From Marivivens aquimaris (GTDB lineage Bacteria; Pseudomonadota; Alphaproteobacteria; Rhodobacterales; Rhodobacteraceae), in NCBI RefSeq assembly GCF_015220045.1, contig NZ_JADBGB010000001.1, positions 1,207,001-1,271,000 of the forward strand: a DNA stretch of 64,000 nt, written 5' to 3'. Position 1 is the first letter of the stretch; each line of letters begins with the position of its first letter. Under the pieces are notes generated by a model. That model saw nothing but the letters and a program-made list of their open reading frames with translations. It did no database searches and was not told the origin of the DNA. Shown one piece after another: positions 8,654 through 19,948 of the stretch. Made by a program: the position numbers and the translations under genes.

Positions 8654-9814
8654 TTATGCCTCGCGGATGGATTGGGATTTCGGATAGGCCGAAAGGTAGC
8701 GGGCACGCAGGATCAGCACCCACAGCACGATCGCACCGATCTGGTGGGTGATCGCGATGTGCAGATGTGCGGACTGGAGCGCGGTCACAATACCCAGCAC
8801 CACTTGCGCCAGCATCATCAGGATCATCGCGGTGAAGGCGCGGCGGATGTACTTGTTCGACGATCTGCGGGCGCGCAAGTAGACGACAATCCCGAAGATG
8901 AACAGCAGGTAACCCGCCATGCGGTGCATGAACTGCACGAGGCCCGCGTCTTCGAAGAAGTTGCGCCAGACGGGGCTGAGTTGGAACGGATCCGGCGGGA
9001 AGAAGCCGTCACCCATCATCGGCCAAGTCGGGAACGCGCGGCCCGCGTCGATGCCTGCGACCAGCGCGCCGATCAGGATTTGCAGGAACGCGAAGTGCAG
9101 GACGCCGGTGCTCATGCTGAACAGTTTCTTGTTCGCGTTGCGGCGCGACTGCATCAGGTCGCTTTCGGTGCGGCCCAGAAGGAAGATGCACCACGCGGTG
9201 AAACCGAAGATCACGAAGGCAAGGCCGAGGTGCGTCGCCAGACGGTAGGACGCCACATCGGTGCGGCCAATCTCCTGCGCAGTGCTGTCGAGACCCGAGT
9301 GGACCATCCACCAGCCGATTGCGCCCTGAAGGCCGCCCAGAACGCCGAGCAGCAGCAGACGCTTGGTCCAGCCGGTCGGGATATTGCGGGTGACGAGGAA
9401 GCCGAGGAAACCGATGGCCCAGACGGCGCCGATCACGCGGCCCAGCAGGCGGTGACCCCATTCCCACCAGAAGATGAACTGGAAGTCGATCATCGACATG
9501 CCCGAGTTCTGAAGCTGGTATTCCGGCGTCGCTTTGTATTTGTCGAAGAGCGTGACCCAGTCCGCCTCGTTCATCGGCGGCAGAGCGCCCGAGATCGGCT
9601 GCCATTCGGTGATCGACAGGCCGCTGTCGGTCAGGCGGGTCAGACCGCCAATCACGATCATTGCAGCAACCAGCGCGAAGATCAGCATCAGCCAGATGCG
9701 GATCGCACCGCGGGCACCGCGACGCTTGGCGTCGATGGCACCGGCGCGCGGCGTGTCCGCTTTGCGCTTTTCGTCGCCGACTTCTTCAAACAGCTTGCGG
9801 GGGGTCTGCGCCAT
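8654..9814 (-). CDS. ctaA: Heme A synthase (COX15/CtaA)
   Basis: The roughly 386-residue inner-membrane protein has eight predicted transmembrane segments. Its conserved heme-ligand histidines sit in EWGHRLLGR, VHSGL, THLGLAF and MHRMAGY. It oxidises heme O to heme A for aa3-type cytochrome oxidase, implying aerobic respiration. The length and the EW(G)HR motif fit the type 2 (alphaproteobacterial/mitochondrial) COX15 class. The ATG at 9814 (MAQTPRKLFEEV) is preferred over an upstream start at 9871. It precedes the M32 peptidase gene with a 1-base gap. Confidence 0.94.
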   Translation of the reverse strand: MAQTPRKLFEEVGDEKRKADTPRAGAIDAKRRGARGAIRIWLMLIFALVAAMIVIGGLTRLTDSGLSITEWQPISGALPPMNEADWVTLFDKYKATPEYQLQNSGMSMIDFQFIFWWEWGHRLLGRVIGAVWAIGFLGFLVTRNIPTGWTKRLLLLGVLGGLQGAIGWWMVHSGLDSTAQEIGRTDVASYRLATHLGLAFVIFGFTAWCIFLLGRTESDLMQSRRNANKKLFSMSTGVLHFAFLQILIGALVAGIDAGRAFPTWPMMGDGFFPPDPFQLSPVWRNFFEDAGLVQFMHRMAGYLLFIFGIVVYLRARRSSNKYIRRAFTAMILMMLAQVVLGIVTALQSAHLHIAITHQIGAIVLWVLILRARYLSAYPKSQSIREA

Positions 9815-9880
9815 GTATCGCTCTCCGTATTCTTCGGCGGTGAAACTATGCCGCCCTTGGTCGAGCGACAAGGTTGTGCG

Positions 9881-10621
9881 TTAACCGCGCTCTTTCCAGC
9901 GGACCATCTGCCGCATGATGCCGTGCAGGATCTGCACATCGTGGCGGGTCAGCGGCATCCGGCTCCAGAGGTTCCGCAGGTTCATCTTCATCGAAGGCGC
10001 TTTGTCCTCGGGATAGAAGAAGCCTGCTTCAGTCAATTGGCCCTCATAATGTTCGGCCAGCTTCTCGACCTCGATCTGTGTCGCCCATTCGCCAGCGGCA
10101 TCGGTGCGTTCGTGAACAACCTCTGTGCTGGCGCGGCGCCACTCGTAAGCGGTCAGCAGCACGCACTGCGCGAGGTTCAGCGACGAAAACTCGGGGTTCA
10201 CGGGAACGCTAATGATGGCATTCGCCTGCGCGATGTCTTCGTTGTCCATGCCCGCACGCTCGGGGCCGAACATCACGGCGACGTTCTGGCCCTCTGCGAT
10301 CCGGCGCGCAGCGTCCTGCATCGCCGCCTCCGGCGAAAAGACAGGCTTGGTCAGGCCGCGCGGACGGGCCGTCGTGGCGTAGACATAGGTGCAATCGCCA
10401 ACGGCATCTGCCGTTGTGTCGAACATCTGCGCCTCGTCCAGCAAGCGGCCAGCGCCGGAGGCCATCGCAACGGCCTTCTGGTTCGGCCAGCCGTCACGCG
10501 GGCTGGTAATGCGCATCCGGTCCAGCCCGAAGTTCCACATCCCGCGCGCGGCTGCGCCGATGTTCTCGCCCATCTGGGGGCGGAGCAGGATGAAAGCTGG
10601 TTGCGGCAGTCCGGTGGGCAT
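9881..10621 (-). CDS. trmJ: tRNA 2'-O-methyltransferase TrmJ (SpoU/SPOUT family)
   Basis: The 246-residue protein has the three SPOUT motifs: ENIGAAARGMWNFGL near the N-terminus, VAVMFGPERAGMDNEDI in the middle and SLNLAQCVLLTAYE, which forms the knotted SAM site. A C-terminal helical extension is typical of TrmJ, which methylates the ribose at position 32 of tRNAs. The ATG at 10621 has a good AGGAG motif upstream. The next gene on the strand, ctaA, starts about 66 bases downstream. Confidence 0.9.
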   Translation of the reverse strand: MPTGLPQPAFILLRPQMGENIGAAARGMWNFGLDRMRITSPRDGWPNQKAVAMASGAGRLLDEAQMFDTTADAVGDCTYVYATTARPRGLTKPVFSPEAAMQDAARRIAEGQNVAVMFGPERAGMDNEDIAQANAIISVPVNPEFSSLNLAQCVLLTAYEWRRASTEVVHERTDAAGEWATQIEVEKLAEHYEGQLTEAGFFYPEDKAPSMKMNLRNLWSRMPLTRHDVQILHGIMRQMVRWKERG

Positions 10622-10748
10622 TGAAAACTCCTGTTTGGAATAGTCCGCGTGATACGCGCCGCGCACATAAGAGGCAAGCCGCGCATACCCCCTTTCACAT
10701 AGGGCGATTGGCCGTTATATCGGCGCGAAACTAGAAATGGGGACGACC

Positions 10749-11372
10749 ATGACCGAAGCAGCCGAACTACCGCAGCTTTATCTGATCACGCCGCCGGAGT
10801 TCGAACTTTCGACGTTCCCCGACCGTCTGGCCAAATGTCTCGACGCGACAGAGATCGCTTGCGTCCGTCTTTCGCTCGCCACCCGCGACGAAGATCGCCT
10901 GTCCCGCGCTGCCGATGCGCTGCGCGAAGTGACCCACGAGCGCGACATTGCGCTGGTTATCGACAGCCACATGATGATGGTCGAGCGCCTCGGCCTCGAC
11001 GGTGTTCACCTGATGGACGGCTCGCGCAACGTCAAAAAGGTCCGCAAGGAACTCGGCGATGACGCCATCGTCGGCGCATACTGCCGCGCGTCGCGTCACG
11101 ACGGCATGACCGCTGGCGAACTGGGCGCTGACTACGTCAGCTTCGGCCCCGTCAATCTGACCGCGCTGGGCACGGGCGAAAAGGCCGATCTTGAGCTGTT
11201 CGAGTGGTGGTCAATGATGATCGAGATCCCGATGGTCGCCGAAGGCGCGCTGGACGAAGACACCATCCGCCAGATCACGCCCTACGCCGACTTCTTCGGC
11301 ATCGGCGATGAAATCTGGAAAGAAGACGACGCGGCAGCCGCGCTGCTCCGCCTCAAGGGCGCGATGTCCTAA
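10749..11372 (+). CDS. ThiE/TenI-like thiamine phosphate synthase family protein
   Basis: The 207-residue protein follows the TIM-barrel pattern of thiamine-phosphate synthase: LYLITPP at the start, DGVHLMDGSRNVKKVRKELG, GADYVSFGPV and VAEGAL. The usual GLHLGQED and HTPEQ-type residues of genuine ThiE are degenerate, so it may be a TenI-like or otherwise diverged homologue. The ATG at 10749 has GGGGA at good spacing; another ATG lies 12 bases upstream. It overlaps the end of the convergent olsA by 4 bases. No other thi gene is nearby. Confidence 0.72.
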   Translation: MTEAAELPQLYLITPPEFELSTFPDRLAKCLDATEIACVRLSLATRDEDRLSRAADALREVTHERDIALVIDSHMMMVERLGLDGVHLMDGSRNVKKVRKELGDDAIVGAYCRASRHDGMTAGELGADYVSFGPVNLTALGTGEKADLELFEWWSMMIEIPMVAEGALDEDTIRQITPYADFFGIGDEIWKEDDAAAALLRLKGAMS

Positions 11373-12196
11373 TCCAGAACGCCCGCTTGGATGAGGGAGC
11401 CGCGCACAGCGGCTTCCGCCTCGTGGGCCAGCGCTTTGCGATTGTCGTAATCCGCCACGCGCATCGGTTCGTGATACACGACCGTGACCGACCCCTGCTT
11501 GGCCGCCGAGAGCGTCTGGACAAGGTGCGTGCCGAAATCCATCTCGCCCCACCAGCCGTACTGACGCACGTCGGCGCCCTCCGCATGGCGATAGACCACT
11601 GACACGGGCTGGATTTTCAGGTTTTCCTTGAGTTCGGGCGTCAGGAACGCCGCGAAGAGCGTCGGCTTGAACGGCAGCACACGCCGCCCGTCGGTAGAGG
11701 TGCCTTCGGGGAAGAACAGCAGACGATGGCCGAGCGAAAGGCGCTCGCGGAACATCTTCACCTGCGCCTCCGCCTCACGCGGATCGCGCTTGATAAACAC
11801 GGTGCCGGTGGCGCGGGCGAGCCAGCCGATACCCGGCCAATTGGCGACTTCCGCCTTGGACACGAAGTAGATGCGCTTGCTGGCGTTCAGCACGAAAATA
11901 TCAAGCCATGACGAATGGTTAGCGACCACAGCTCCAGCACCGTTGAGCGGCTTGCCCTCGACGCTGAACTTCAGCCCGATGATCCGCAGCGCGTTGCGGC
12001 AGACGAACTGTGTGATGTACGGCGTGGCCGGACGGCGCTGACCGTAGATCGGGCGCTCGATCAGACGCACCAGAAGCAGCAGCGCCAGACATCCGAAGAC
12101 CAGAACGGCGAGCGGCAGAGCTTTGAGAATAAAGCGCACCCAACCGGCCAAGCCGACCTTGTGATGCGGTCCCTCCATTTCGGGGTTCCAACTCAA
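11369..12196 (-). CDS. olsA: Lyso-ornithine lipid O-acyltransferase (PlsC-like)
   Basis: The 275-residue protein has one N-terminal membrane segment (about residues 22-45) and the PlsC acyltransferase motifs HSSWLD (94-99) and FFPEGTS (161-167). On its own it could be a 1-acylglycerol-3-phosphate acyltransferase. The 4-base overlap with the upstream olsB homologue points to OlsA, which adds the second fatty acid to lyso-ornithine lipid at the inner membrane. Ornithine lipids are common in Rhodobacteraceae and can replace phospholipids under phosphate limitation. Confidence 0.88.
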   Translation of the reverse strand: MSWNPEMEGPHHKVGLAGWVRFILKALPLAVLVFGCLALLLLVRLIERPIYGQRRPATPYITQFVCRNALRIIGLKFSVEGKPLNGAGAVVANHSSWLDIFVLNASKRIYFVSKAEVANWPGIGWLARATGTVFIKRDPREAEAQVKMFRERLSLGHRLLFFPEGTSTDGRRVLPFKPTLFAAFLTPELKENLKIQPVSVVYRHAEGADVRQYGWWGEMDFGTHLVQTLSAAKQGSVTVVYHEPMRVADYDNRKALAHEAEAAVRGSLIQAGVLD

Positions 12197-12951
12197 GCGT
12201 TACGGTCCTTCCGGTAAAGCGCGGCCTGCGACGGGTTGAGCCGCTCGGTATCGAGGATCAGGCACACGTCCGTCGTATTGAATTGATGGTCGATATAAGC
12301 ACCATCGCCAACAAATCCACCGATCTTGAGGTAGGCTTTGATGAGCGCAGGCACCTGTTTCATCGCCGCCACGCGGTCGATCTCGGCCACGTTGAGCAGA
12401 TTCATCGGCTGGTAGGGTTTCGCCGTGGCGCTTATGTCGGCGGGGGCCAGATGGCGGGCGTGGAGCAGCGACAACGACGGCGCAAGCTGATCGATATTGG
12501 TGCCGTGGAACGAAGCCACGCCGAACAGAATGTCGATCTCGTTCTCGGCCACGAACTCCGCCAGCGCGGTCCAAAGGCGGAACATCCCCGTACCGCCGCG
12601 ATACTCGGGCGCAAGGCAGGAACGACCTAATTCCAATAGCTTACGGCCCGAAGCTTTCAGCGCAGACAGGTCGAATTCGCTCTCGGAATAGAACCCGCCA
12701 GCGGCATCGGCGGCATCGCAGGTCAATAGACGGTAGACCCCGACGACCTCGTCCTTGGCCGTATCAATCAGCAGGAGATGCTGGAAAAATGGATCGAAGG
12801 CATCGGCCTCGATCTTCGCCTCATGGTCGACCAACGGACCGTCGCCACCCAGTTCCTCGACAAACACCCGATAGCGCAGACGCTGGGCCGCGCGGACCTC
12901 ATCGGGGGTAGTTGCGAGCCTGACGATCAGACTATCTGGGGTTGCAGACAT
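12193..12951 (-). CDS. olsB: L-ornithine N-alpha-acyltransferase
   Basis: The 252-residue GNAT-like protein contains LRYRVFVEELGG (about residues 25-36), LELGRSCLAPEYRGG and LFGVASFHGTN, the characteristic pattern of OlsB-type acyltransferases that load a 3-hydroxyacyl group from ACP onto ornithine. It is the first gene of an olsB-olsA operon with a 4-base overlap. No obvious Pho box was recognised in the 100 bases upstream, although such control is known for this operon in relatives. Confidence 0.92.
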   Translation of the reverse strand: MSATPDSLIVRLATTPDEVRAAQRLRYRVFVEELGGDGPLVDHEAKIEADAFDPFFQHLLLIDTAKDEVVGVYRLLTCDAADAAGGFYSESEFDLSALKASGRKLLELGRSCLAPEYRGGTGMFRLWTALAEFVAENEIDILFGVASFHGTNIDQLAPSLSLLHARHLAPADISATAKPYQPMNLLNVAEIDRVAAMKQVPALIKAYLKIGGFVGDGAYIDHQFNTTDVCLILDTERLNPSQAALYRKDRNA

Positions 12952-13028
12952 AGGCCCTATTGCGGTTAGGTCGTGGTGCGGGGGGTTCTAGGCCCTTTCG
13001 CCCCCGCATGGCAAGCAATCACGCTGCG

Positions 13029-13057
13029 TTGACGGATAATTAACCTTTTTCCGTCAA
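13029..13057. repeat. Perfect 8-bp inverted repeat at the end of the DUF3553 gene
   Basis: TTGACGGA (13029-13036) and TCCGTCAA (13050-13057) flank a 13-base AT-rich spacer; the second arm covers the DUF3553 stop codon. It may form a weak transcript-end hairpin for that gene, though a clean T-run is missing. Confidence 0.4.
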
Positions 13058-13239
13058 TGATTTTCGTACGGAACAATGGAGAGGATGACACGGGTGCCAT
13101 CGATCACGACTTTGCCCTGCTCGCGGAAATTCACGGTGATGCGGCCACCGATGTTGGACTGCACCTGCCCGATTCCCCATTCGGGCTCCTCGGGGTGGCG
13201 AACGAGCATTCCGGGTTCCAGTATCGAATTGATATCCAT
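13054..13239 (-). CDS. DUF3553 small protein
   Basis: The 61-residue protein (MDINSILEPGMLVRHP...) is a compact beta-rich domain with PEWGIGQVQSNIGGRITVNF, the DUF3553 pattern, related to the CarD/UvrD C-terminal-like small barrels. The ATG at 13239 has an AAGGAAAAGACT ribosome binding site; upstream starts are rejected. It is divergent from chpT, separated by only 24 bases, a pairing seen often in Rhodobacterales. The function is unknown. Confidence 0.82.
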   Translation of the reverse strand: MDINSILEPGMLVRHPEEPEWGIGQVQSNIGGRITVNFREQGKVVIDGTRVILSIVPYENH

Positions 13240-13263
13240 AGTCTTTTCCTTGGGAGAGCACAC

Positions 13264-13845
13264 GTGAAGCATACTCCCGATATTGCGGCCCTCATCGGGT
13301 CGCGGATTTGTCACGATCTTATCGGACCACTTAGCGCGATCGGCAATGGCGTCGAACTGCTAAGTTTGGCCGGCCTGCCCGAAACGCCTGAAATGGCGCT
13401 GATCGCGGACAGTGTGACGAGCGCGAACGCAAAGATCAAATTCCTGCGGATTGCCTTTGGTGCGGCGTCGGCGGAGCAGTTGGTGAAGCACTCCGAAGTT
13501 GTGGCGATCCTTGATGTGATGAGCAAGAATAGCCGGATCAGTTATGACTGGCAGGTGGACGGTACGCTGACCCGCGTTCAATTGCGGGCGCTGTTTCTGG
13601 CGATCATGTGCGTGGAAACGGCGCTGCCCTTCGGCGGGGAAATCACAATCCGCGCGACGGGCATCCATGCGGAGGGACGCAAGCTGAACATCGTTCAGGA
13701 CCATTGGGACACCGCGCAAAACAAAACGGCGGCCGATCTGGCCGCCGCTCATGTTCAATTCGCCGTTCTGCCATGGGCCGCGAGTGAGGCGGGTATGACC
13801 CCTGCCCTCAACATCGCCGACGGATCGCTCGCCCTCACGCTTTAA
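13264..13845 (+). CDS. chpT: Histidine phosphotransferase ChpT
   Basis: The 193-residue protein starts with a GTG preceded by GGGAGAG. It contains the DHp helix with [21 protein letters not shown], where the phosphorylated residue is His17, followed by a degenerate ATPase-like domain that does not bind ATP. ChpT carries phosphate from CckA to CtrA and CpdR. CckA is encoded 22 kb away in this window. In Rhodobacterales this phosphorelay controls motility, gene transfer agents and recombination rather than being essential. The stop overlaps that of the convergent proA by 4 bases. Confidence 0.92.
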   Translation: MKHTPDIAALIGSRICHDLIGPLSAIGNGVELLSLAGLPETPEMALIADSVTSANAKIKFLRIAFGAASAEQLVKHSEVVAILDVMSKNSRISYDWQVDGTLTRVQLRALFLAIMCVETALPFGGEITIRATGIHAEGRKLNIVQDHWDTAQNKTAADLAAAHVQFAVLPWAASEAGMTPALNIADGSLALTL

Positions 13846-15098
13846 GCGCGAAGCGAGCCGTTCGACGTCACGAGGTATTTGAAGCTCGTCAGCTGCTCTG
13901 CGCCAACCGGACCGCGCGCGTGCATTTTGCCGGTCGCGATGCCGATCTCCGCACCCATGCCGAATTCACCGCCATCCGCAAACTGGGTCGAGGTGTTGTG
14001 CATGAGGATCGCGCTGTCGAGGCGCTGGAAGAAGCGGGCAACGACGTCGGCATCTTCGGCGATCACGCAATCGGTGTGGTTCGAGCCGAACTTGCGGATA
14101 TGCGCAATGGCGCCGTCCACGTCATCCACGATCTTCGCCGCGATATCCATGTCGAGGTATTCGTGACCCCAGTCGTCCGATGTCGCAGCGACGGTTCCGC
14201 TGATGCCTTCGCCAGCGTGGACGGTGACCCCCGCCTCCATCAGCATGTCCACCAGTTCCGCGCCAAGGCTATCGGCCACGTCGCGGTGGATCAGCAGACA
14301 TTCAGCGGAACCGCAGATGCCGGTGCGGCGGGTCTTGGCGTTTTTCACAACAGCCAGCGCCTTCTCGCGGTCGGCGGATTTGTCAATGTAGACGTGCACG
14401 ATGCCTTCGAGGTGCGCGAACACAGGCACGCGGGCTTCGCGCTGGACCAGACCAACGAGGCCCTTGCCACCACGCGGCACGATCACGTCGATGTAGTCGG
14501 TCGCGGTCAGCATTTCCGACACAGCCGCACGGTCGCGGGTCGGCACGAGCTGGATCGCATCCTCGGGCAGGTTCGCGGCCTTCAGACCCTCGACCAGCGC
14601 GGCGTGGATCGCCTTGCTCGAATGGAAGCTCTCGGACCCGCCACGCAGGATGACGGCATTACCGGCCTTGAGGCACAGCGCACCGGCATCCGCAGTCACG
14701 TTCGGGCGGCTTTCATAGATCACACCGATCACGCCAAGCGGCGTGCGGACGCGCTGGATGTGAAGGCCTGTCGGACGGTCCCACTCGGCCAGCACGGCAC
14801 CCACGGGATCGGCCTGTTCGGCAATCGCGCGGAGGCCGTCGACGATGCCCTGAATGCGGCCTTCGTCCAGCATCAGGCGGTCCATCATCGCAGGGGTGAG
14901 GCCCTTATTGCGTCCAAACTCCATGTCCTGACCGTTGGCTTCAATGATCGCGGCGCGGCTATTCCAGACGGCATCGGCAGCAGCGACAAGCGCGGCGTGC
15001 TTCCGCTCGGCCGAGGCAAAGGCCAGTTCAGCCGATGCCGCGCGCGCACGAACGCCGATGTCTTTCATCAGCTCGGAAATGTTTTCAAACTCGGTCAT
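13842..15098 (-). CDS. proA: Gamma-glutamyl phosphate reductase
   Basis: The 418-residue NAD(P)-dependent aldehyde-dehydrogenase-fold enzyme has its catalytic Cys in [10 protein letters not shown] (about residue 261). Other family regions are [16 protein letters not shown] and [11 protein letters not shown]. It catalyses the second step of proline synthesis. The ATG at 15098 has a GGGAGG motif 4 bases upstream; a further ATG at 15110 is weaker. It follows proB by 15 bases in an obgE-proB-proA operon. Confidence 0.97.
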   Translation of the reverse strand: MTEFENISELMKDIGVRARAASAELAFASAERKHAALVAAADAVWNSRAAIIEANGQDMEFGRNKGLTPAMMDRLMLDEGRIQGIVDGLRAIAEQADPVGAVLAEWDRPTGLHIQRVRTPLGVIGVIYESRPNVTADAGALCLKAGNAVILRGGSESFHSSKAIHAALVEGLKAANLPEDAIQLVPTRDRAAVSEMLTATDYIDVIVPRGGKGLVGLVQREARVPVFAHLEGIVHVYIDKSADREKALAVVKNAKTRRTGICGSAECLLIHRDVADSLGAELVDMLMEAGVTVHAGEGISGTVAATSDDWGHEYLDMDIAAKIVDDVDGAIAHIRKFGSNHTDCVIAEDADVVARFFQRLDSAILMHNTSTQFADGGEFGMGAEIGIATGKMHARGPVGAEQLTSFKYLVTSNGSLRA

Positions 15099-15113
15099 GT
15101 GGCCTCCCAAAAC

Positions 15114-17299
<2,186 letters not shown>

Positions 17300-17328
17300 T
17301 CAAGAGGATTGCCCGAAAGCCGACCCTC

Positions 17329-17868
17329 TTATCGTTTTAATTTCAGCGTATACGTCCACGTGGGGACGGTGCTTTTGCGGGCAACCGAATATGCCTCGGC
17401 GTCGCCCAGATAGACAAAGCCGCAGTTGGTGAGGACGCGGGCCGAACCCGGGCTGTCCTGAAACACCTCGGCAAAGAGGGTGTCCGCGTTATGCGGGTTG
17501 GCGTCGATCAGGGCCTGAACGGCCTCGGAGGCGACACCGGTGCCCCAGAAGTGCGGCGCAACCCAGAAGAAAACTTCGCTCTGGTTGCGGTCCATACGCT
17601 CGAGGCTCGCGATACCAACCACTTCGGAGAGGTTGGCATTGGTGCCGTCGATCGCCCAGACGTCTTCGGTGCGGTCGGGGTCTTGGGCACGCGCGATGAA
17701 CGCGTCGGTCGTGCCTGGTGGCAGTGGATGCGGGATAGAACGGGTGCCACGCGCGATACGTTCGTCGGCCGCATACATGCCGATCGGACCCGTGTCCGAT
17801 TTGCGGAGCGGACGAAGGACGAAGCGATCTGCGGTGATCGTTGGCTGCCCAGTCATTTTATCCAACAT
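17329..17868 (-). CDS. GNAT-family N-acetyltransferase (RimJ-like)
   Basis: The 179-residue protein has the GNAT pattern: N-terminal RFVLRPLRKSDTGPI, central VGIASLERMDRNQSEVFFWV, the acetyl-CoA loop region FWGTGVASEAVQAL and a final NCGFVYLGD. It resembles RimJ/RimL-type enzymes; the substrate is unknown. The ATG is chosen for the AGGAGG motif 8 bases upstream. It sits between rplU-rpmA and obgE on the same strand, a conserved position in Rhodobacteraceae. Confidence 0.88.
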   Translation of the reverse strand: MLDKMTGQPTITADRFVLRPLRKSDTGPIGMYAADERIARGTRSIPHPLPPGTTDAFIARAQDPDRTEDVWAIDGTNANLSEVVGIASLERMDRNQSEVFFWVAPHFWGTGVASEAVQALIDANPHNADTLFAEVFQDSPGSARVLTNCGFVYLGDAEAYSVARKSTVPTWTYTLKLKR

Positions 17869-17967
17869 TTAATGGTCCTCCTCGAACCAGAACATGAAAA
17901 CCGGGTTCCCCCTTCCCGTCTTTCACCAGATATTCGTTACAAAATTTTGCCTCTGCCGGAAAACAAG

Positions 17968-17995
17968 AAGGGGACCGGCCTGCGCCGATCCCCTT
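17968..17995 (-). terminator. Rho-independent terminator of rplU-rpmA
   Basis: AAGGGGACCGGC and GCCGATCCCCTT pair with a few mismatches around a 4-base loop. A T-rich tract follows on the minus strand. Confidence 0.75.
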
Positions 17996-18021
17996 TTGTG
18001 ACTTTTCGGTCAGGTCTCGGC

Positions 18022-18291
18022 TTACTCGGCGGCCTCCGCTACCGGAAGCACGGAGACGAAAGTACGGCCTTTGAGGCCGGTGTAGAACTTGACGTTGCCC
18101 TCGGCGACGGCGAACAGGGTGTGATCCTTGCCCATGCCTACGCCTGCACCCGGATACATCTTGGTACCGCGCTGACGCACGATGATGTTGCCCGGAATAA
18201 CGACTTCGCCACCGAACTTCTTAACGCCAAGGCGACGACCTGCGGAGTCGCGACCGTTACGGGAGCTACCGCCTGCTTTTTTGTGTGCCAT
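18022..18291 (-). CDS. rpmA: 50S ribosomal protein L27
   Basis: The 89-residue protein begins [20 protein letters not shown], the flexible N-terminus that reaches the peptidyl-transferase centre, followed by VIVRQRG-like residues and GKDHTLFA. It has no cleavable leader of the Firmicutes type. It follows rplU by 12 bases in the standard rplU-rpmA operon. Confidence 0.98.
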   Translation of the reverse strand: MAHKKAGGSSRNGRDSAGRRLGVKKFGGEVVIPGNIIVRQRGTKMYPGAGVGMGKDHTLFAVAEGNVKFYTGLKGRTFVSVLPVAEAAE

Positions 18292-18303
18292 TGATAGTTC
18301 TCC

Positions 18304-18660
18304 TTAAGCCTTGGTGTTGGAACCGACAGCGGCCTTAACGCCCGACTTGTCAGCACCCTTTTCGAGGATCTCGGTGATGCGAACCAGAGTCAGTTGCTGA
18401 CGGTGGCCGCGGGTACGCTTCGAGCCGTGTTTACGACGACGCTTGTGGAAGGTGATGACCTTCTCGCCCTTGATCTGGTCGATGACTTCGGCTTTGACGC
18501 CAGCGCCTTCAACCAACGGAGCGCCGATGGTCGAACCAACCATCAGAACATCGTTGAACTGGATTTCTTCGCCAGCTTCAGCAGCCAGCTTTTCGACGCG
18601 CAGAACATCGCCCTTGGCGACTTTGTACTGCTTGCCGCCGGTTTTCAGAACCGCAAACAT
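18304..18660 (-). CDS. rplU: 50S ribosomal protein L21
   Basis: The 118-residue protein starts [18 protein letters not shown] and contains [21 protein letters not shown], the L21 signature. The ATG at 18660 has AAGGATAAGACT as ribosome binding site; in-frame codons upstream are leader sequence. It has a short lysine/alanine-containing C-terminal extension common in alphaproteobacteria. Confidence 0.97.
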   Translation of the reverse strand: MFAVLKTGGKQYKVAKGDVLRVEKLAAEAGEEIQFNDVLMVGSTIGAPLVEGAGVKAEVIDQIKGEKVITFHKRRRKHGSKRTRGHRQQLTLVRITEILEKGADKSGVKAAVGSNTKA

Positions 18661-18785
18661 AGTCTTATCCTTCATGAACCGCGTCGTAGGGTCCCCGTAG
18701 GCGTTACTGGCAGAGCCACCCGTTAACAGCGCGCCCTTATATGGGCTGTAATGAATCATTCTCCGGGACAGACTCGCCCCTAGAG

Positions 18786-18813
18786 AGTGCCGCTTATTCT
18801 AGAGGAACGACTC
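18786..18813 (-). promoter_or_regulatory. Possible promoter upstream of rplU
   Basis: The minus strand carries TTGACT and TAGAAT in this stretch, but only 14 bases apart, shorter than usual. The call is tentative. It lies just past the DUF2059 stop, about 130 bases before the rplU ATG. Confidence 0.3.
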
Positions 18814-18822
18814 GGAGTCAAG

Positions 18823-19656
18823 TTATAGTTGGGTCGCCATTGTCATTTCCATCAACGTCTTACCCAGCCTCCGCGCCGCGTCCTCGCTATAAATCGCGTA
18901 GGCGTCGAACAGGGCGTCATTATAGGCCTGCCCCGCATCCGTGACACTGAATTCGAAAATCTCGCGGAACTGGTCTTCGGGCACATCGCCGTAAGAGTAC
19001 GCCAGATAGCTCTCCAGCCAGTCGGTGATGTCGGTGCGCATCCACTCCGCCTCGCTCTGAAGCTGCGCGGCGAGCAGCGACGGATCGGTCTGCATCTCGG
19101 GCGGCAACACCTCGCTTGCGCCCGCGTTCAGCGCCATTTCGAAGTTCATCCCGATGACGAGGTTCTGTTCGATCAGGTCGTTCGCCGCGATATAGTCCGA
19201 CAGCATCTCGTATTTCTCGGGCTCGGTGAACACCATCGCGGTGAGCATCGCCCTGCCCTCCTCGAGCGCCGAGTCGTCGTAGAACTCTTTGCGGCCCCGC
19301 AATTCGTGCGCCGTCATTGCCTGCCCTGCTTCGGAGCGGAGGAAGGCGAGAATCTCCTCCGCGTATTTTTCGTCCAGAACGTCGATGAAGGCCGCGTGAA
19401 TCGCGTTGCGCACTGTCGGCGCGATGTAGAGCGCTTCCACATTGGTGAAATCCGACTCGTAAGGAAGCCATGCTGCAGCGATGTTTTGCGCGCTCGCGAT
19501 CTCTTCCATGCGCGTGACGGCGGCGAATTCGTCCATCCGGCCCGCTTCCCAGACCTGTTCGGCAAGGTCCTGAGCGGCGACGGGGGCCGCGCAAAGCAGA
19601 GCTACAAAAGAAATCGTTAAGCGTTCGAACACGGGCCTGCCCTCTTGAGTTGCCAT
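18823..19656 (-). CDS. DUF2059-containing exported protein
   Basis: The 277-residue protein has an N-terminal signal peptide (RLTISFVALLCAAPVAAQ) ending at about residue 28, followed by an acidic, all-helical region with a DUF2059-like segment (FLRSEAGQAMTAHE, about residues 105-120). It is predicted periplasmic; no enzymatic motif is visible. The ATG at 19656 is chosen because it places the signal peptide at the start. Its function is unknown. Confidence 0.72.
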   Translation of the reverse strand: MATQEGRPVFERLTISFVALLCAAPVAAQDLAEQVWEAGRMDEFAAVTRMEEIASAQNIAAAWLPYESDFTNVEALYIAPTVRNAIHAAFIDVLDEKYAEEILAFLRSEAGQAMTAHELRGRKEFYDDSALEEGRAMLTAMVFTEPEKYEMLSDYIAANDLIEQNLVIGMNFEMALNAGASEVLPPEMQTDPSLLAAQLQSEAEWMRTDITDWLESYLAYSYGDVPEDQFREIFEFSVTDAGQAYNDALFDAYAIYSEDAARRLGKTLMEMTMATQL

Positions 19657-19794
19657 GAAAACTAGGGCTCCCGCGAGGCAGAGCCAACCCTTTGCGAACA
19701 AAGAGGTTAATGACTTTCGCAATTTTTTCGATTTTTCCTCTTGTGCCTCTCTGAAACTGTTTTTATACGGCCCCCACACAACGACCACCGACGC

Positions 19795-19884
19795 GGAGAG
19801 GTGCCGGAGCGGTCGAACGGGGCGGTCTCGAAAACCGTTGTAGGTGCAAGCCTACCCAGGGTTCGAATCCCTGTCTCTCCGCCA
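19795..19884 (+). tRNA. tRNA-Ser (anticodon CGA)
   Basis: The acceptor stem GGAGAGG pairs with TCTCTCC before discriminator G and an encoded CCA. The anticodon loop CTCGAAA has anticodon CGA, a long variable arm is present as expected for serine tRNA, and the T arm is CAGGG-TTCGAAT-CCCTG. It reads UCG codons. Confidence 0.97.
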
Positions 19885-19948
19885 CTTTCCTCAAAGTTCT
19901 GAACGACTTAGCCTGAATAAGGCCACGGGAAGTGTGCGTTGTGCCGCC

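Noticed and set aside
8618..10624. A 668-codon plus-strand frame across ctaA and trmJ
   Set aside because: It spans two confident genes on the other strand, is rich in His/Arg/Asp as expected for a shadow frame, and has no domain.
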